The notes beneath the pieces are model-generated. The model was not told where the DNA came from. It worked only from the letters and a program-made list of their open reading frames with translations, and did no database searches. This document shows, in pieces, positions 1 to 8,353 of a stretch of DNA of 12,981 bases. Each line of letters opens with the position of its first letter. The stretch's first letter is position 1. Origin of the DNA: Ochromonadaceae sp. CCMP2298 (taxonomy: Eukaryota; Sar; Synurophyceae; Ochromonadales; Ochromonadaceae); assembly GCA_026770595.1 (NCBI GenBank), contig MU634354.1, positions 1 to 12,981 of the forward strand. Reading direction: 5' to 3'. Position numbers and translations under genes: made by a program.

Positions 1-930
1 CTGGGAATAAAAACTCGACTTTTGGTATGGGTTGGGGTTTTGGAAGTCGAGTCCCCTGAAAAAGTCGGGTGAAAACAAAACTCGAGTTTTTTTTGTATGG
101 GGCGAGCCTCAGCTTGCCAAGCTAATAAAAGCAAAAGGATGGTGAAACTACCCTCATGCGCGACAAAAACCTGGCCCACCTCGACAAAAACATGGCCCAC
201 CACCTCCGCCTTTGACGTGCTTGACATCTACTACTACAATTATAGTTGCCTTATAAAGATTTGCAACTTATAGATTTATCTACTAAAATAATTCTGAAAA
301 TGTATGAAAATCTATATTACATGAGCTATTGAGAGATTACTAAGCATCAATTGGCGCCTTGTGTAACAATGAATTGGCGCCTTAAGCGCCAATTGATGCT
401 TATTAGTAATCTCTCATGTATTAGAATCAAAGATTAGCCGGTGTGGGAGCAGACAGGCTATGTGCTAGTTACCTTTTTCTTCATTAATAGTCACATTGTA
501 CTACAGTTTACTCATGGTACGGGAAAGCCGATCTAATGTATCGTAATTTTCAATCTAAAGCATCGGCAAAATCCGTGAGATGCCTTTCCAAATTATCACC
601 TACTACCAAAACAAACAACAATAATAATACTTCATCATAGAGCCGGAACAAAGGCGAAGAGAGACGCAAAAAAATATATGTGATTGATTCAAAAATGCAT
701 GGAGGACTGGGGCATGGAGAACTGGGGCAGGGGACAAGGTAGATAGCAGGGGAGGCAGTTTGTTGTATGAGTGACATGTGGTAGTGTTATTGGCAGAAGC
801 GGTAGTGAAAATGATATTGGGATGTCGAGGTAGAGGTGGAAGGACAAATGCACTGCCCGGCAGTCTCCTCTGCCTCTGTCTCTGTCCATATCCTCTGTCC
901 CTCTGTACCCCCTCTCACATTATCTTGTGA
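1..930. other. Gene-free left flank with small repeats
   Basis: I find no convincing coding region here; the open frames on the minus strand are short, low in complexity and have no recognisable motif. It holds an inverted pair ACTCGACTT (13-21) and AAGTCGAGT (44-52). It also has a direct duplication of a 20-mer differing at one base (161-180 and 182-201, start CGACAAAAAC), a foldback element (318-420, listed separately), and a 15-nt tandem duplication (698-712 and 713-727, CATGGAGGACTGGGG then CATGGAGAACTGGGG). Confidence 0.6.
318..420. repeat. Small foldback (MITE-like) element
   Basis: The left arm (about 330-358, starting TGAGAGATTACTA and ending GGCGCC) is the reverse complement of the right arm (386-416). 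They match almost perfectly apart from a 3-nt insertion in the right arm. An outer TACATGAG (318-325) pairs with CTCATGTA (413-420). The inner part holds a second palindrome, AATTGGCGC-CTTAA-GCGCCAATT (372-394). It has no coding capacity, so if mobile it would be non-autonomous. A clear target-site duplication was not seen. Confidence 0.7.
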
Positions 931-1013
931 ATGTCGTCGAACATCATCACGTCCTCGTCGAAGGCAGAGCTGGAGGACGAGGAGGCCGACAACTTCGCCC
1001 TAGGTCTGTCTCA

Positions 1014-1064
<51 letters not shown>

Positions 1065-1125
1065 GCCGCGCTCGGGCTTTCCCGCACCGCGTTGCAGTAG
1101 CGCCCGAAGTACAATCGGTCCACAG
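931..1125 (+). other. Possible small coding exon with LR-dipeptide repeat
   Basis: An open frame begins with ATG at 931, directly after an in-frame TGA (928-930). It encodes a polar, acidic start (MSSNIITSSSKAELEDEEAD) followed by an (Leu-Arg)n tract made by the CTGCGT hexanucleotide repeat. Possible splice donors are TAG|GTCTGT at 1014, before the repeat, and CAG|GTAACC at 1126, after it. I do not recognise the peptide and see no clear continuation. It could be the first exon of an unrecognised gene, a 5' exon of the SERF-like gene downstream, or chance. The acidic start with balanced codon use is the only argument for coding. Confidence 0.25.
1015..1063. repeat. CTGCGT hexanucleotide microsatellite
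   Basis: Eight perfect tandem copies of CTGCGT (1015-1062) plus one further base. In the frame starting at 931 it encodes alternating Leu-Arg; on the other strand it is ACGCAG. A perfect array of this kind implies recent slippage and likely length polymorphism. Confidence 0.95.
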
Positions 1126-1605
1126 GTAACCTTACTAGTAAAGTTAAGCAGTCAGTGTCTCGTAATTTAAAATGGGTCTCTCAGTCTTGATCGCTGTTGA
1201 CAGGTTGATGTTGCCCGCCGAAAACTGAAAACTCTGGGTGCGGAAATATGCCTTTTTCAACTCTCTTTCCGCGGCGGAAAGATGCGCTTTTTGGGTAAAA
1301 GTCTCTTTTTAAGGGCTTTTTGGGGTCAAAAATAGGGTGTTTTTCAATTTAAATTTCGGGGCTCAAATAAAGGATCCGGTCAAAATCATACCGGTCGCTA
1401 CGTTACTGGGAATGGTCCCTGTTTCCTGGTCTCCACTCAGACTGTGACATCCTCCAGGAAGACATCCCATTGGGAGACGGTATGGGAGACGCAAGTGCGC
1501 AAACGGTTCTGATGCGCTGCTGCCGGCACATCTGCCCCCACAGTCCGTCTTCAGTTGAGCGCCGAGCGTTTCAGCTCTTTCACACCAAAAGCGCAAGTCA
1601 AAAAA
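1126..1605. other. Upstream region of the SERF-like gene
   Basis: About 480 bp with no supported gene. It includes AT-rich, T-run-rich sequence at 1250-1360 with related GC-rich patches (CCGCGGCGGAAAG near 1270) and two CCGGTC copies (1377-1382 and 1391-1396). The promoter and 5' UTR of the gene beginning at 1606 should lie here. No clear TATA box was seen. Open frames on either strand crossing this stretch look like chance. Confidence 0.4.
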
Positions 1606-1985
1606 ATGGGCGGCGGAAATGCGCAGAAGTCGGCAACGGCGAGAGCCAAGAACCAAGAGAAGGACGCGAAGAAGGGGGTGAGTGAAAGAAAGAGACAGCG
1701 AGTGTGAGAGGGGGCGATTGCATTCACGATTAGATGTCGAACATCCGGGGTGTTTAGTGATGTGTTCGACCCCTGAGTCCGTGGGAACCTCGCCTCGTGT
1801 GGAACAATAAGCGCGAATATTTCTGCGGGGATATTCGCTAATCCCATTCCCATCCCCAACAGAGCGCTGGCGGTGGCGCGGCGGGCAAGGAGAAGCGCAG
1901 CGGTGGCGACATGAACGCCAACATGGCTCTGGCACAAGCGGAGAGAGCCAAGGTGGCCGCCAAGAGGGAAGCAGCGAAGAAATAA
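1606..1985 (+). CDS. SERF/4F5-like small basic protein, two exons
   Basis: Exon 1 is 1606-1677 and exon 2 is 1863-1985, separated by a 185-nt intron with a GTGAGT donor and an AACAG acceptor (phase 0). The spliced product is 64 residues. It begins MGGGNAQKSATARAKNQEKD, which resembles the N-terminal part of SERF/4F5 and plant 4F5-like (At2g23090-type) proteins, where a Gly/Asn start is followed by an Ala/Arg/Lys/Gln-rich helix. The zinc-finger half of the plant type is absent. The rest is Gly/Ser, then a charged Ala/Lys/Arg helix ending REAAKK. SERF proteins are small, highly charged and disordered and modify protein aggregation; that role here is inferred from family resemblance. The start has a good context (A at -3, G at +4). 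Without splicing the frame stops after 33 residues. An AATAAA lies at 2144-2149. Confidence 0.6.
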
Positions 1986-2343
1986 GCGCACAGCGGACCC
2001 TTCCCGCGACGAGGAACAGGACCAAATCTCGGCAGTTTCAAAAAGTCCTGGTTCTTGTATGTTCAAAGCGAGTAGACGAACCATCCTACAAGGTGTTCAG
2101 CTTATTCGACAGTTTTGTAGGGTAGTTCCGACATTTAGTAGGTAAATAAAACCCAGAGAAATGAATCTACTTCCCTCAGTTTCTGCCCTGACTGGCAACT
2201 CCTTGCATGATGACGACCACCCCTTGTCTGGTGGTGGTTGATGATCTTGAAGGTATTGATATCTCGAGCTACCCTACCTCCCCCCCTAAATCACGAATTA
2301 GACAGTTCATACAATTCTAACTTCTTTACAAACTTTATACGGT
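1986..2343. other. Shared 3' region between convergent genes
   Basis: The SERF-like gene (+) and the Rab28-like gene (-) end facing each other across 358 bp. A canonical AATAAA at 2144-2149 could serve the plus-strand transcript. A weak hairpin, ACCACC with GGTGGT, lies around 2217-2236. No further gene is seen. Confidence 0.5.
2144..2149 (+). terminator. Candidate polyadenylation signal AATAAA
   Basis: A canonical AATAAA 159 nt after the stop codon of the SERF-like gene, on its sense strand. Many protists do not use this hexamer, so assignment is tentative. Confidence 0.35.
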
Positions 2344-3602
2344 CTACGAGATAGAGCAGTTACTTTTGCTAGGCTTGGTGTATTCAGGTACCTTCCCTTC
2401 GTTGACGTTGCTGTCGTGCCGCTCGTGGTCGATGATGGTGGCGGGAACGACGCGGGACTGGGACTGCTGCTCGAACTTCTGGTAGGGCACTCCTGTACGT
2501 ACGTTGATAAGGAGAGTGTTAAGGAAGAGGGCGAGAGGGAGCAGAGGACAGAGAGCAGAAAGCAGAGGGTAGATAGCAGAGGGCAGAGAGCAGAGGGCAG
2601 AAGGCACAGCATAGCAGAAGGCACAGCACAGCAGATAGCGGGAGCAGACGTGAGACAGAACAGTGGACCAAGCAGTACCTGCCAGAGTGGAGGTGACCTT
2701 CCAGAAGGCCTGCGTGACCTGGTCTCCGTTCTTGGCAGACATCAGGAATGAAGCCATGCCATTCTCTTCAGCGAACTTGTTGTGCTGCACGCCCCGCACT
2801 GCTGCTAGGTGCTTGAGATCGTCTGTTGGTGGGGAGTGGGGAAGGGTTAGGATTTGGGGGCAGGGGGGCGGGGAAAGAGGGCAGGTAGCGGCGGGGTAGT
2901 GGGGGCGCGGTGGCAGCAGCGGCAGCGGCAGCAGTAACGACTCACTTTTGTTGCCAATCAGCCCCACATAGGGCATCTTCTGGTTCACGAAGGTCCGCAG
3001 CACCAGTCTAAACCAGTCCTCTAAATAGTGATGGTTTCGTGGGGTAGGATACATAATAGGAAAACAGCAGTGAGGTTGGGTGTAAGATACTTTAGAAGAT
3101 ATATACGATATGTAGGATATATAAGAGACTATGAATGTAGGATACGATGCATACCCAGATTGGCAAAGGATTCGTAGTTGGTGATGTCGTAGCACAGCAG
3201 AACCGCGTCAGACCCCGCGATGTAGTTGGTTATCATCTTGGAGCCTATGGACTGCCCCCCGATGTCCCACAGCTGGCAAGCTATCTGGTGGTTTGCTGTG
3301 AAGGAAGCGGTAAGCGAATATCGAATTGGTGTGCAAAGATCTAAGGCGCATTCGTGCTCCTAATCTGCTTTGCGCGTCGCGATTCGACAAGGCGTCACTG
3401 CGTGTTACTTACGTGGTAGGTCGATCCGCTTCATGAAGAAGTCCACGCCCACGGTCTGCTTGTAGTTCTGCGAGAACTTTTCCTCCGCGAACCTGGTCGC
3501 AATGGACGTCTTCCCGACCGCTCCATCTCCCAGCAGTATGATCTTATACTGGTGGCTCTGAATCTCCTCCTCGTCGTCGCTATCTGTCCTTTTGGCCGCC
3601 AT
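2344..3602 (-). CDS. RAB28: Rab28-like small GTPase, five exons
   Basis: Exons on the minus strand are 3602-3413, 3295-3155, 3020-2946, 2822-2679 and 2492-2344, all with GT-AG borders (GTAAGT, GTATGC, GTGAGT, GTACTG donors). The spliced frame gives 232 residues; human Rab28 is 221. Visible GTPase motifs are the P-loop GDGAVGKT (25-32), WDIGGQ (73-78), NKND (134-137) and SAK (164-166). WDIGGQ instead of the usual Rab WDTAGQ is characteristic of Rab28, and [14 protein letters not shown] matches its effector region. The C-terminus is CSIS, a CaaX box, so prenylation on Cys229 is expected as in Rab28 rather than the double-Cys Rab tail. Rab28 works with intraflagellar transport/BBSome and in membrane traffic, so the gene hints at a ciliated cell. 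The chosen ATG has A at -3 and G at +4. An in-frame extension of 47 codons reaches 3743 but is not conserved in the family. It shares its promoter region with BiP. Confidence 0.95.
2536..2640. repeat. Degenerate GCAGAGG/GCAGATA repeat in Rab28 intron 4
   Basis: About 100 bp of loosely tandem 7-10 nt units such as GCAGAGG, GCAGATA and GCAGAAG inside the last Rab28 intron (2678-2493). On the sense (minus) strand it reads as a pyrimidine-rich CTGCC/CTCTGC tract. A closely similar tract lies at 9398-9485. Confidence 0.75.
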
Positions 3603-4106
3603 CGTCCAGTCAAACACTGACTGGCCGCTCTGCACCCGTGGATCGTGTGTTTTTGGCTGAGCGGGCAAGCTGTCGACGAGGACGAAGATGAGTGCCTCGG
3701 CACGGAGTTCTTTTGCGGCTGCACGACCAGCGGAGGGTTGCACTAGTCAGGGCCCTTCCTGTCAACACTTGGTCCTCTGCGTGGTGAGATTGTGATGGGA
3801 ACCAAAGGAACCACGAAATGAGGACGGTGGATCTAACAGTCTACTGTAATAAGGGAGCTTTTGCTAAATGTTAAGTTACGGCAGTTGTTACGCTAAGTTA
3901 ACCCTCTCCTCTCCAATGAAAAAGGGGAACGAAGACGGGACCCTCAAAGAGCGCGAGCCGTCCAAAGACGACACGTGTGGCCGGAGGAGAGGCGAGAGGG
4001 TGCTGTATCGTTGTATGGTTGAGTTCGCGGACTAACGACATAAATATTCGGGAGAGACAACCTTTGTTGGTCATTGTGATTGATATCAACGGCGTGTAAA
4101 TCTACC
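3603..4106. promoter_or_regulatory. Divergent promoter region of Rab28 and BiP
   Basis: 504 bp separate the two divergently transcribed start codons. A TATA-like TAAATATT lies at 4041-4048, 59 bp before the BiP ATG. An ACACGTGT palindrome (3971-3978) carries a CACGTG/ACGT core, the type of site bound by bZIP or bHLH factors; bZIP factors drive BiP in the unfolded-protein response of other eukaryotes. A CCAAT occurs at 3913-3917. No complete ERSE (CCAAT-N9-CCACG) was found. Site function is inferred. Confidence 0.5.
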
Positions 4107-4710
4107 ATGAGGATGTTCAAGATCGTCAGCGTTTTGGTCCTGGCCGTCTTCGCGGGTTAGTGTTTGCGCGGATAATTGCAGAACCCGTTGACCTCCCGCA
4201 CGTGCCTCATATTTCTAACCCCTCCACCCCTTTTATCTCACAGTGCTCAACCTTGCGGACGACACCCCCCTCGGCACCGTGATCGGTATCGATCTCGGCA
4301 CCACCTACTCGTGTGTGGGTGTGTTCAAGAACGGCAAGGTGGAGATCATCGCCAACGACCAGGGTAACAGAATCACCCCCTCCTACGTGGCTTGGACCGA
4401 CGAGGGCGAGCGCCTGATCGGTGATGCCGCCAAAAACCAGGCCACTATCAACCCCGAGAACACGGTCTTCGACGTGAAGCGCCTGATCGGCCGCAAGTTC
4501 AGCGACAAGTCTGTGCAGGCGGACAAGAAGCTCTTCCCCTTCAAGATCGTCTCCAAGGACGACAAGCCCTACGTGGAGGTGCTGCTGGAGGGAAAGCCTC
4601 GCCAGTTCGCGCCGGAGGAGGTCTCAGCCATGATTTTGGTGAAGATGAAGGAGATCGCGGAGGCCTTCCTGGGCAAGGCCGTTCAGCACGCAGTGGTCAC
4701 CGTACCTGCC

Positions 4711-4752
<42 letters not shown>

Positions 4753-7145
4753 ACCATCTCAGGCATGTCGGTGCAGCGCATCATCAACGAGCCCACGGCC
4801 GCCGCTATCGCGTACGGCCTGGACAAGAAGGGCGGCGAGAAGAACATCCTCGTGTTCGATCTGGGCGGCGGTACCTTCGACGTCACGTTGTTGACTATCG
4901 ACAATGGCGTCTTCGAGGTGCTCTCTACCAACGGAGACACCCACCTGGGTGGGGAGGACTTCGACCAGCGCGTGATGCAGTACTTCATCAAGATGCTGAA
5001 GAAGAGAGACTCCACCGACATCCAGGTACTAAACCATTAAAACCCTCATAATATATATACTCACAAACCATATTAACCCTCATAATATTACTATACCAAT
5101 GTAACCTATAGGGAGACAAGCGCGCCCTGCAGAAGCTGAGACGCGAGGTGGAGCGCGTCAAGCGCACCCTCTCTTCCCAGCACCAGGTAGGTTGAATCAC
5201 ATAAAAGACTTCTTTTTACCCCCCCCTGGTGCCAAATCTGGTCTTTTCACCTCTTTTCACACACGATAACCATTTTTATCCTTATTTTTTTTACTTTGGT
5301 TAATCTAATGCGGTCTACGGACGCCTTAGGCGCGCCTGGAGATCGAAGGCCTCATCGAGGGCATCGACTTCTCCGAGACGCTGACGCGCGCTAGGTTCGA
5401 GGAGCTGAACCTGGATCTGTTCAAGAAGACTCTCGGTACTTGCTGTCTGTATTTATTTAACCCCCACTTCTGCCCGACCTTACTGTAATTAACCCCAAAT
5501 CCCTGCAATATATATTTAACCCCCACTTCTTGACCTTGTATTTAACCTCCTCATCCTACACTATAATTTGTATAAAACAGGCCCTGTCCAGAAAGTGCTC
5601 GAGGACGCCGACATGGCAAAGACAGAGGTGGACGAGATCGTGCTGGTGGGCGGCTCCACGCGTATCCCCAAGGTGCAGACGCTGCTGAAGGAGTACTTCG
5701 ACGGCAAGGAACCCTCCAGGTACGTATATATACATATATAATATACATTATTATATATTTATATTATTTTGCATAGTATGCATTATCTTATATAGTCTTA
5801 TATAACCATCTACTACCCCAACCTCTCCCCCAACCACCTACTATCCCTACTACCCACCAGGGGCGTCAACCCCGACGAGGCTGTGGCCTTCGGCGCCGCA
5901 GTGCAGGGAGGCATCCTCTCCGGCGAGGCGTCTGAGACTACCGGAGACCTGCTGCTGCTCGATGTCACCCCCCTCTCCCAGGGTATTGAGACCGTGGGCG
6001 GCGTGATGACCAAGATCATCAACCGCAACACCGTCATCCCCACCAAGAAGGCCCAGACCTTCTCCACCTACCAGGACAACCAGCCCGCCGTCTCGATCCA
6101 GGTGTTCGAGGGTGAGCGCGCCATGACCAAGGACAACCACCAGCTGGGCAAGTTCGAGCTCACCGGTATCCCCCCCGCCCCCCGTGGCGTGCCCCAGATC
6201 GAGGTCTCATTCGAGATCGACGCTAACGGCATCCTGCAGGTAGGTGTCCGAATTACATAAAAGATGTCTTTTAATCATGATTCCCAGGACCAAATCTAGT
6301 TTCTCTCTACGCTAATTGTTCTTTTTCTAAAATCCACTTTATACTTTATGGTTTATCTAATCCTGACACCTCTCAGGTGTCTGCGTCAGACAAGGGCACG
6401 GGCAAGGCGGAGAAGATCACTATCACGGCCGAGAAGGTAAAACCATTAATCCTCCATTAACTGTTATACCATTATAACCCTTCAAATATATACCATATTA
6501 CCAATACAACCCGTAGGGGCGTCTGTCTGAGGAGGACATCGAGCGCATGGTTAGAGAGGCCGAGGAGTTCGCTGACGAGGATAAGAAGGTGCAGCAGCGC
6601 ATCACCTCTCGCAACGGCCTGGAGTCGTACCTGTACAACCTCAAGAACACTCTAGACGACGACGAGAAGGGGATCGCGGAGAAGATCGAGGCAGCTGAGA
6701 AGAACGAGCTGATGAGCATGATCGACGAGTCCCTAGACTGGCTGGAGGTAAGCCTCGTCCTTTTTCCCACCCACATATCCCGATATTTCCCCCTGCGTCC
6801 CTCTACTATGCAACTATTCACCCTAATCATCTCTTCTTCCCCCTCCCTGACCCCCTCCCACTTACACACATAGGAGAACCCCGAGGCAGAGACGGAGGAG
6901 TACAAGGCCAAGCAAAAGGAGGTAGAGCAGGTAATTAACCCCCTACACTATATGTATTAACACCACACTTCACATCTGTATTAAAACCTTCAACTTGCAC
7001 TACACATCTGTGTTAAACCTAACCCCTACGTCCATCTGTATTAAACCCACAGGTTGCCAACCCCATCATGCGGAAGGTCTACGAGGGTACAGGCGCCCCG
7101 GGCGGCTCCGAGGAGGAGGAGGACTTCGGCGATGATGAGCTTTAA
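4107..7145 (+). CDS. BiP: BiP, endoplasmic reticulum Hsp70 chaperone, ten exons
   Basis: Exons: 4107-4155, 4244-5025, 5112-5186, 5330-5435, 5581-5719, 5861-6239, 6377-6436, 6517-6747, 6874-6930, 7053-7145; all nine introns are GT-AG. The spliced product is 656 residues, normal for BiP. Residues 1-21 are a hydrophobic signal peptide, probably cleaved after LNLA. The ATPase domain shows the three Hsp70 signatures: IDLGTTYS (32-39), FDLGGGTFD (221-229) and [12 protein letters not shown] (358-369). The interdomain linker DLLLLD is at 413-418, followed by the substrate-binding domain and a helical lid. The C-terminus is DDEL, a KDEL-type ER retrieval signal. BiP binds nascent and unfolded proteins in the ER lumen, using ATP and J-domain partners, and helps translocation and ER-stress sensing. 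The ATG has A at -3. Exon 1 encodes almost only the signal peptide. Introns 3 and 6, and 2 and 7, resemble each other (see findings). No canonical AATAAA was seen just downstream. Confidence 0.98.
5187..5329 (+). repeat. BiP intron 3, similar to intron 6
   Basis: A 143-nt phase 0 intron starting GTAGGT. It shares with BiP intron 6 the block ACATAAAAGA near the donor, CCAAATCT with a following GT, and a block near the 3' end, TACTTTGGTTAATCTAAT against TACTTTATGGTTTATCTAAT. The blocks keep order and spacing. Confidence 0.75.
6240..6376 (+). repeat. BiP intron 6, similar to intron 3
   Basis: A 137-nt phase 0 intron, also starting GTAGGT after an exon ending CAG. It is the apparent paralogue of intron 3, with the same three conserved blocks in the same order. 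Confidence 0.75.
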
Positions 7146-7580
7146 ACACTTTAAACCCATCTCTCCCGAAGCTTAGCTTTCCATCCAACGAAGCGGTCAG
7201 AATCAAGGGAATCCGGGCTTCTAGCATTGCAAGATAGCCACGATCCCCCCTAGTTCCCAGATCTACGGTCTGAAAATGTGCGAGAAAACGCGCAGATGCG
7301 TGTTTTTTTGTGGGAGGAAGCGCAAGGTGTAGTAGTGCGCCTTCGTTGTTCATAGGCATTGGCGTAGATAGTCGAAATTGCGAAATAAGTCAATGATAAC
7401 TGAAACTTGATTCGATCCTGCAAGTACCAAGACAGAAAGCATCTAATCCATACGATGCTCTTCTATCACATTCGTTACGGTACAGAATGATATTTTACCC
7501 CATGTTTTCGACGGCTGATTGCGCGTAACAATCAATTGTTAGGAACCTGGGACCGCGGGTTCTTCGCTCTCTCTCCTGTT

Positions 7581-7816
7581 TTTCGCCCGATCGATCGTTC
7601 GGATCAAATCGAGCTCGCCGCTGCAGCCGCTTAGGCTGATTCCCACCCTTGCCCCAAGGAAACGTTAGAGGAATTTTGCGAGCTTTTCAAAGGGACCATT
7701 CTTTTCAAAGAAGGGAATTTACCTCTAAAAAATCCTCGGAAAGTAAAAAAAAACCTCGGTATAAGCGGCTGCACTGGCGCGCAAGCACGATTTGATCCGA
7801 TCGATCGATGGGTGAA
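7581..7816. repeat. Foldback (MITE-like) element with about 50-bp arms
   Basis: The left arm (7581-7633, containing CGGATCAAATCG and TGCAGCCGCTTA) is matched in reverse complement by the right arm (7761-7816, containing TAAGCGGCTGCA and CGATTTGATCCG). There are a few small gaps. Both arms carry GATCGATCG near their outer ends. The 127-nt centre is AT-rich with a direct repeat and no frame of note. The size and terminal inverted repeats fit a non-autonomous DNA transposon relic, but no target duplication was confirmed. Confidence 0.75.
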
Positions 7817-7950
7817 ATGCAGCGCATTGAGGCCCTTTCCCCGAAAGGGGTGCGATTGTCAACTTTTACCTCAAACGATTTCTCTGCCAAAAAAAATTAA
7901 AAATGTTTTTTTTCTATTATTTTTGACCCTTTTTGCTACTGTATTATCGG

Positions 7951-8009
7951 CCAGAAATTGGGTTTTGAACAGAATAAAGTGCTGTTTTTATTTAAAACCC
8001 AATTTCTGG
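7951..8009. repeat. Perfect 16-bp inverted repeat hairpin
   Basis: CCAGAAATTGGGTTTT (7951-7966) and AAAACCCAATTTCTGG (7994-8009) are exact reverse complements separated by 27 nt. A nested AACAG/CTGTT pair lies inside. It may be a hairpin relic of a mobile element or a structured RNA; nothing links it to a transcript. Confidence 0.85.
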
Positions 8010-8321
8010 GAAATCCGCTTCCTAGAAGCAACAGAAAAAAGACTCGTCTTTCTTTTGGTCTCTGACCGTATCGCTCAGTTAGATGGCTGTCTTTAATGAT
8101 TCGGCGCCGCGTCTATTTCAACTATTTGACGCTTTTTTTTATTTTTTTAGTGGACAAGTGTGCAAGTTAAAGTGGTACAAAAAAACACGGGTTGTTCCCC
8201 GTTTCCTGCTGTAGGGAAAATGATAACTTATGCGTGTCGGACTGCTGAACATGGTGTGATGGAGTCGGGTGGCGTGCTCTCCGTTCTTCTAACGCCCCAA
8301 ACGCGCGAGCTTGGGTCCCCC

Positions 8322-8350
8322 GCTCCTCTTCCTCCTCCTCCTCCTCTTCC
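8322..8350. repeat. TCC/CTC trinucleotide tract
   Basis: A pyrimidine tract of TCC and TCT units ending just before the ATG at 8354. On the plus strand it is probably 5' UTR. The poly-Glu open frame it creates on the minus strand is not supported as a gene. Confidence 0.8.
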
Positions 8351-8353
8351 ATC

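Larger units (their letters stand above)
7146..8353. other. Intergenic region between BiP and the unknown gene
   Basis: About 1.2 kb without a supported gene. It contains a large foldback element (7581-7816), a short direct repeat of CTTTTCAAAG (7683-7692 and 7701-7710), and a 7-bp hairpin CCCTTTC-CCC-GAAAGGG (7833-7849). A longer hairpin lies at 7951-8009, and a pyrimidine tract of TCC units (8322-8350) sits directly before the next start codon. Open frames across it are short and unconvincing. Confidence 0.6.

Noticed and set aside
161-201. Start of a CRISPR array
   Set aside because: Only two adjacent 20-mer copies with no spacers, in a eukaryotic sequence; it is a simple duplication.
1363-2025. 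220-codon open frame on the minus strand
   Set aside because: It runs antisense across the SERF-like exons and intron, has no recognisable motif, and the plus-strand spliced gene explains the region better.
2344-3195. Unspliced 283-codon minus-strand frame
   Set aside because: It reads through Rab28 introns; only parts of it are exon. Splicing gives a collinear Rab28 with all GTPase motifs.
3603-3743. N-terminal extension of Rab28 by 47 codons
   Set aside because: Rab28 proteins start close to the P-loop, and the internal ATG at 3602 has a good context and gives the family length. The extension is probably 5' UTR open by chance.
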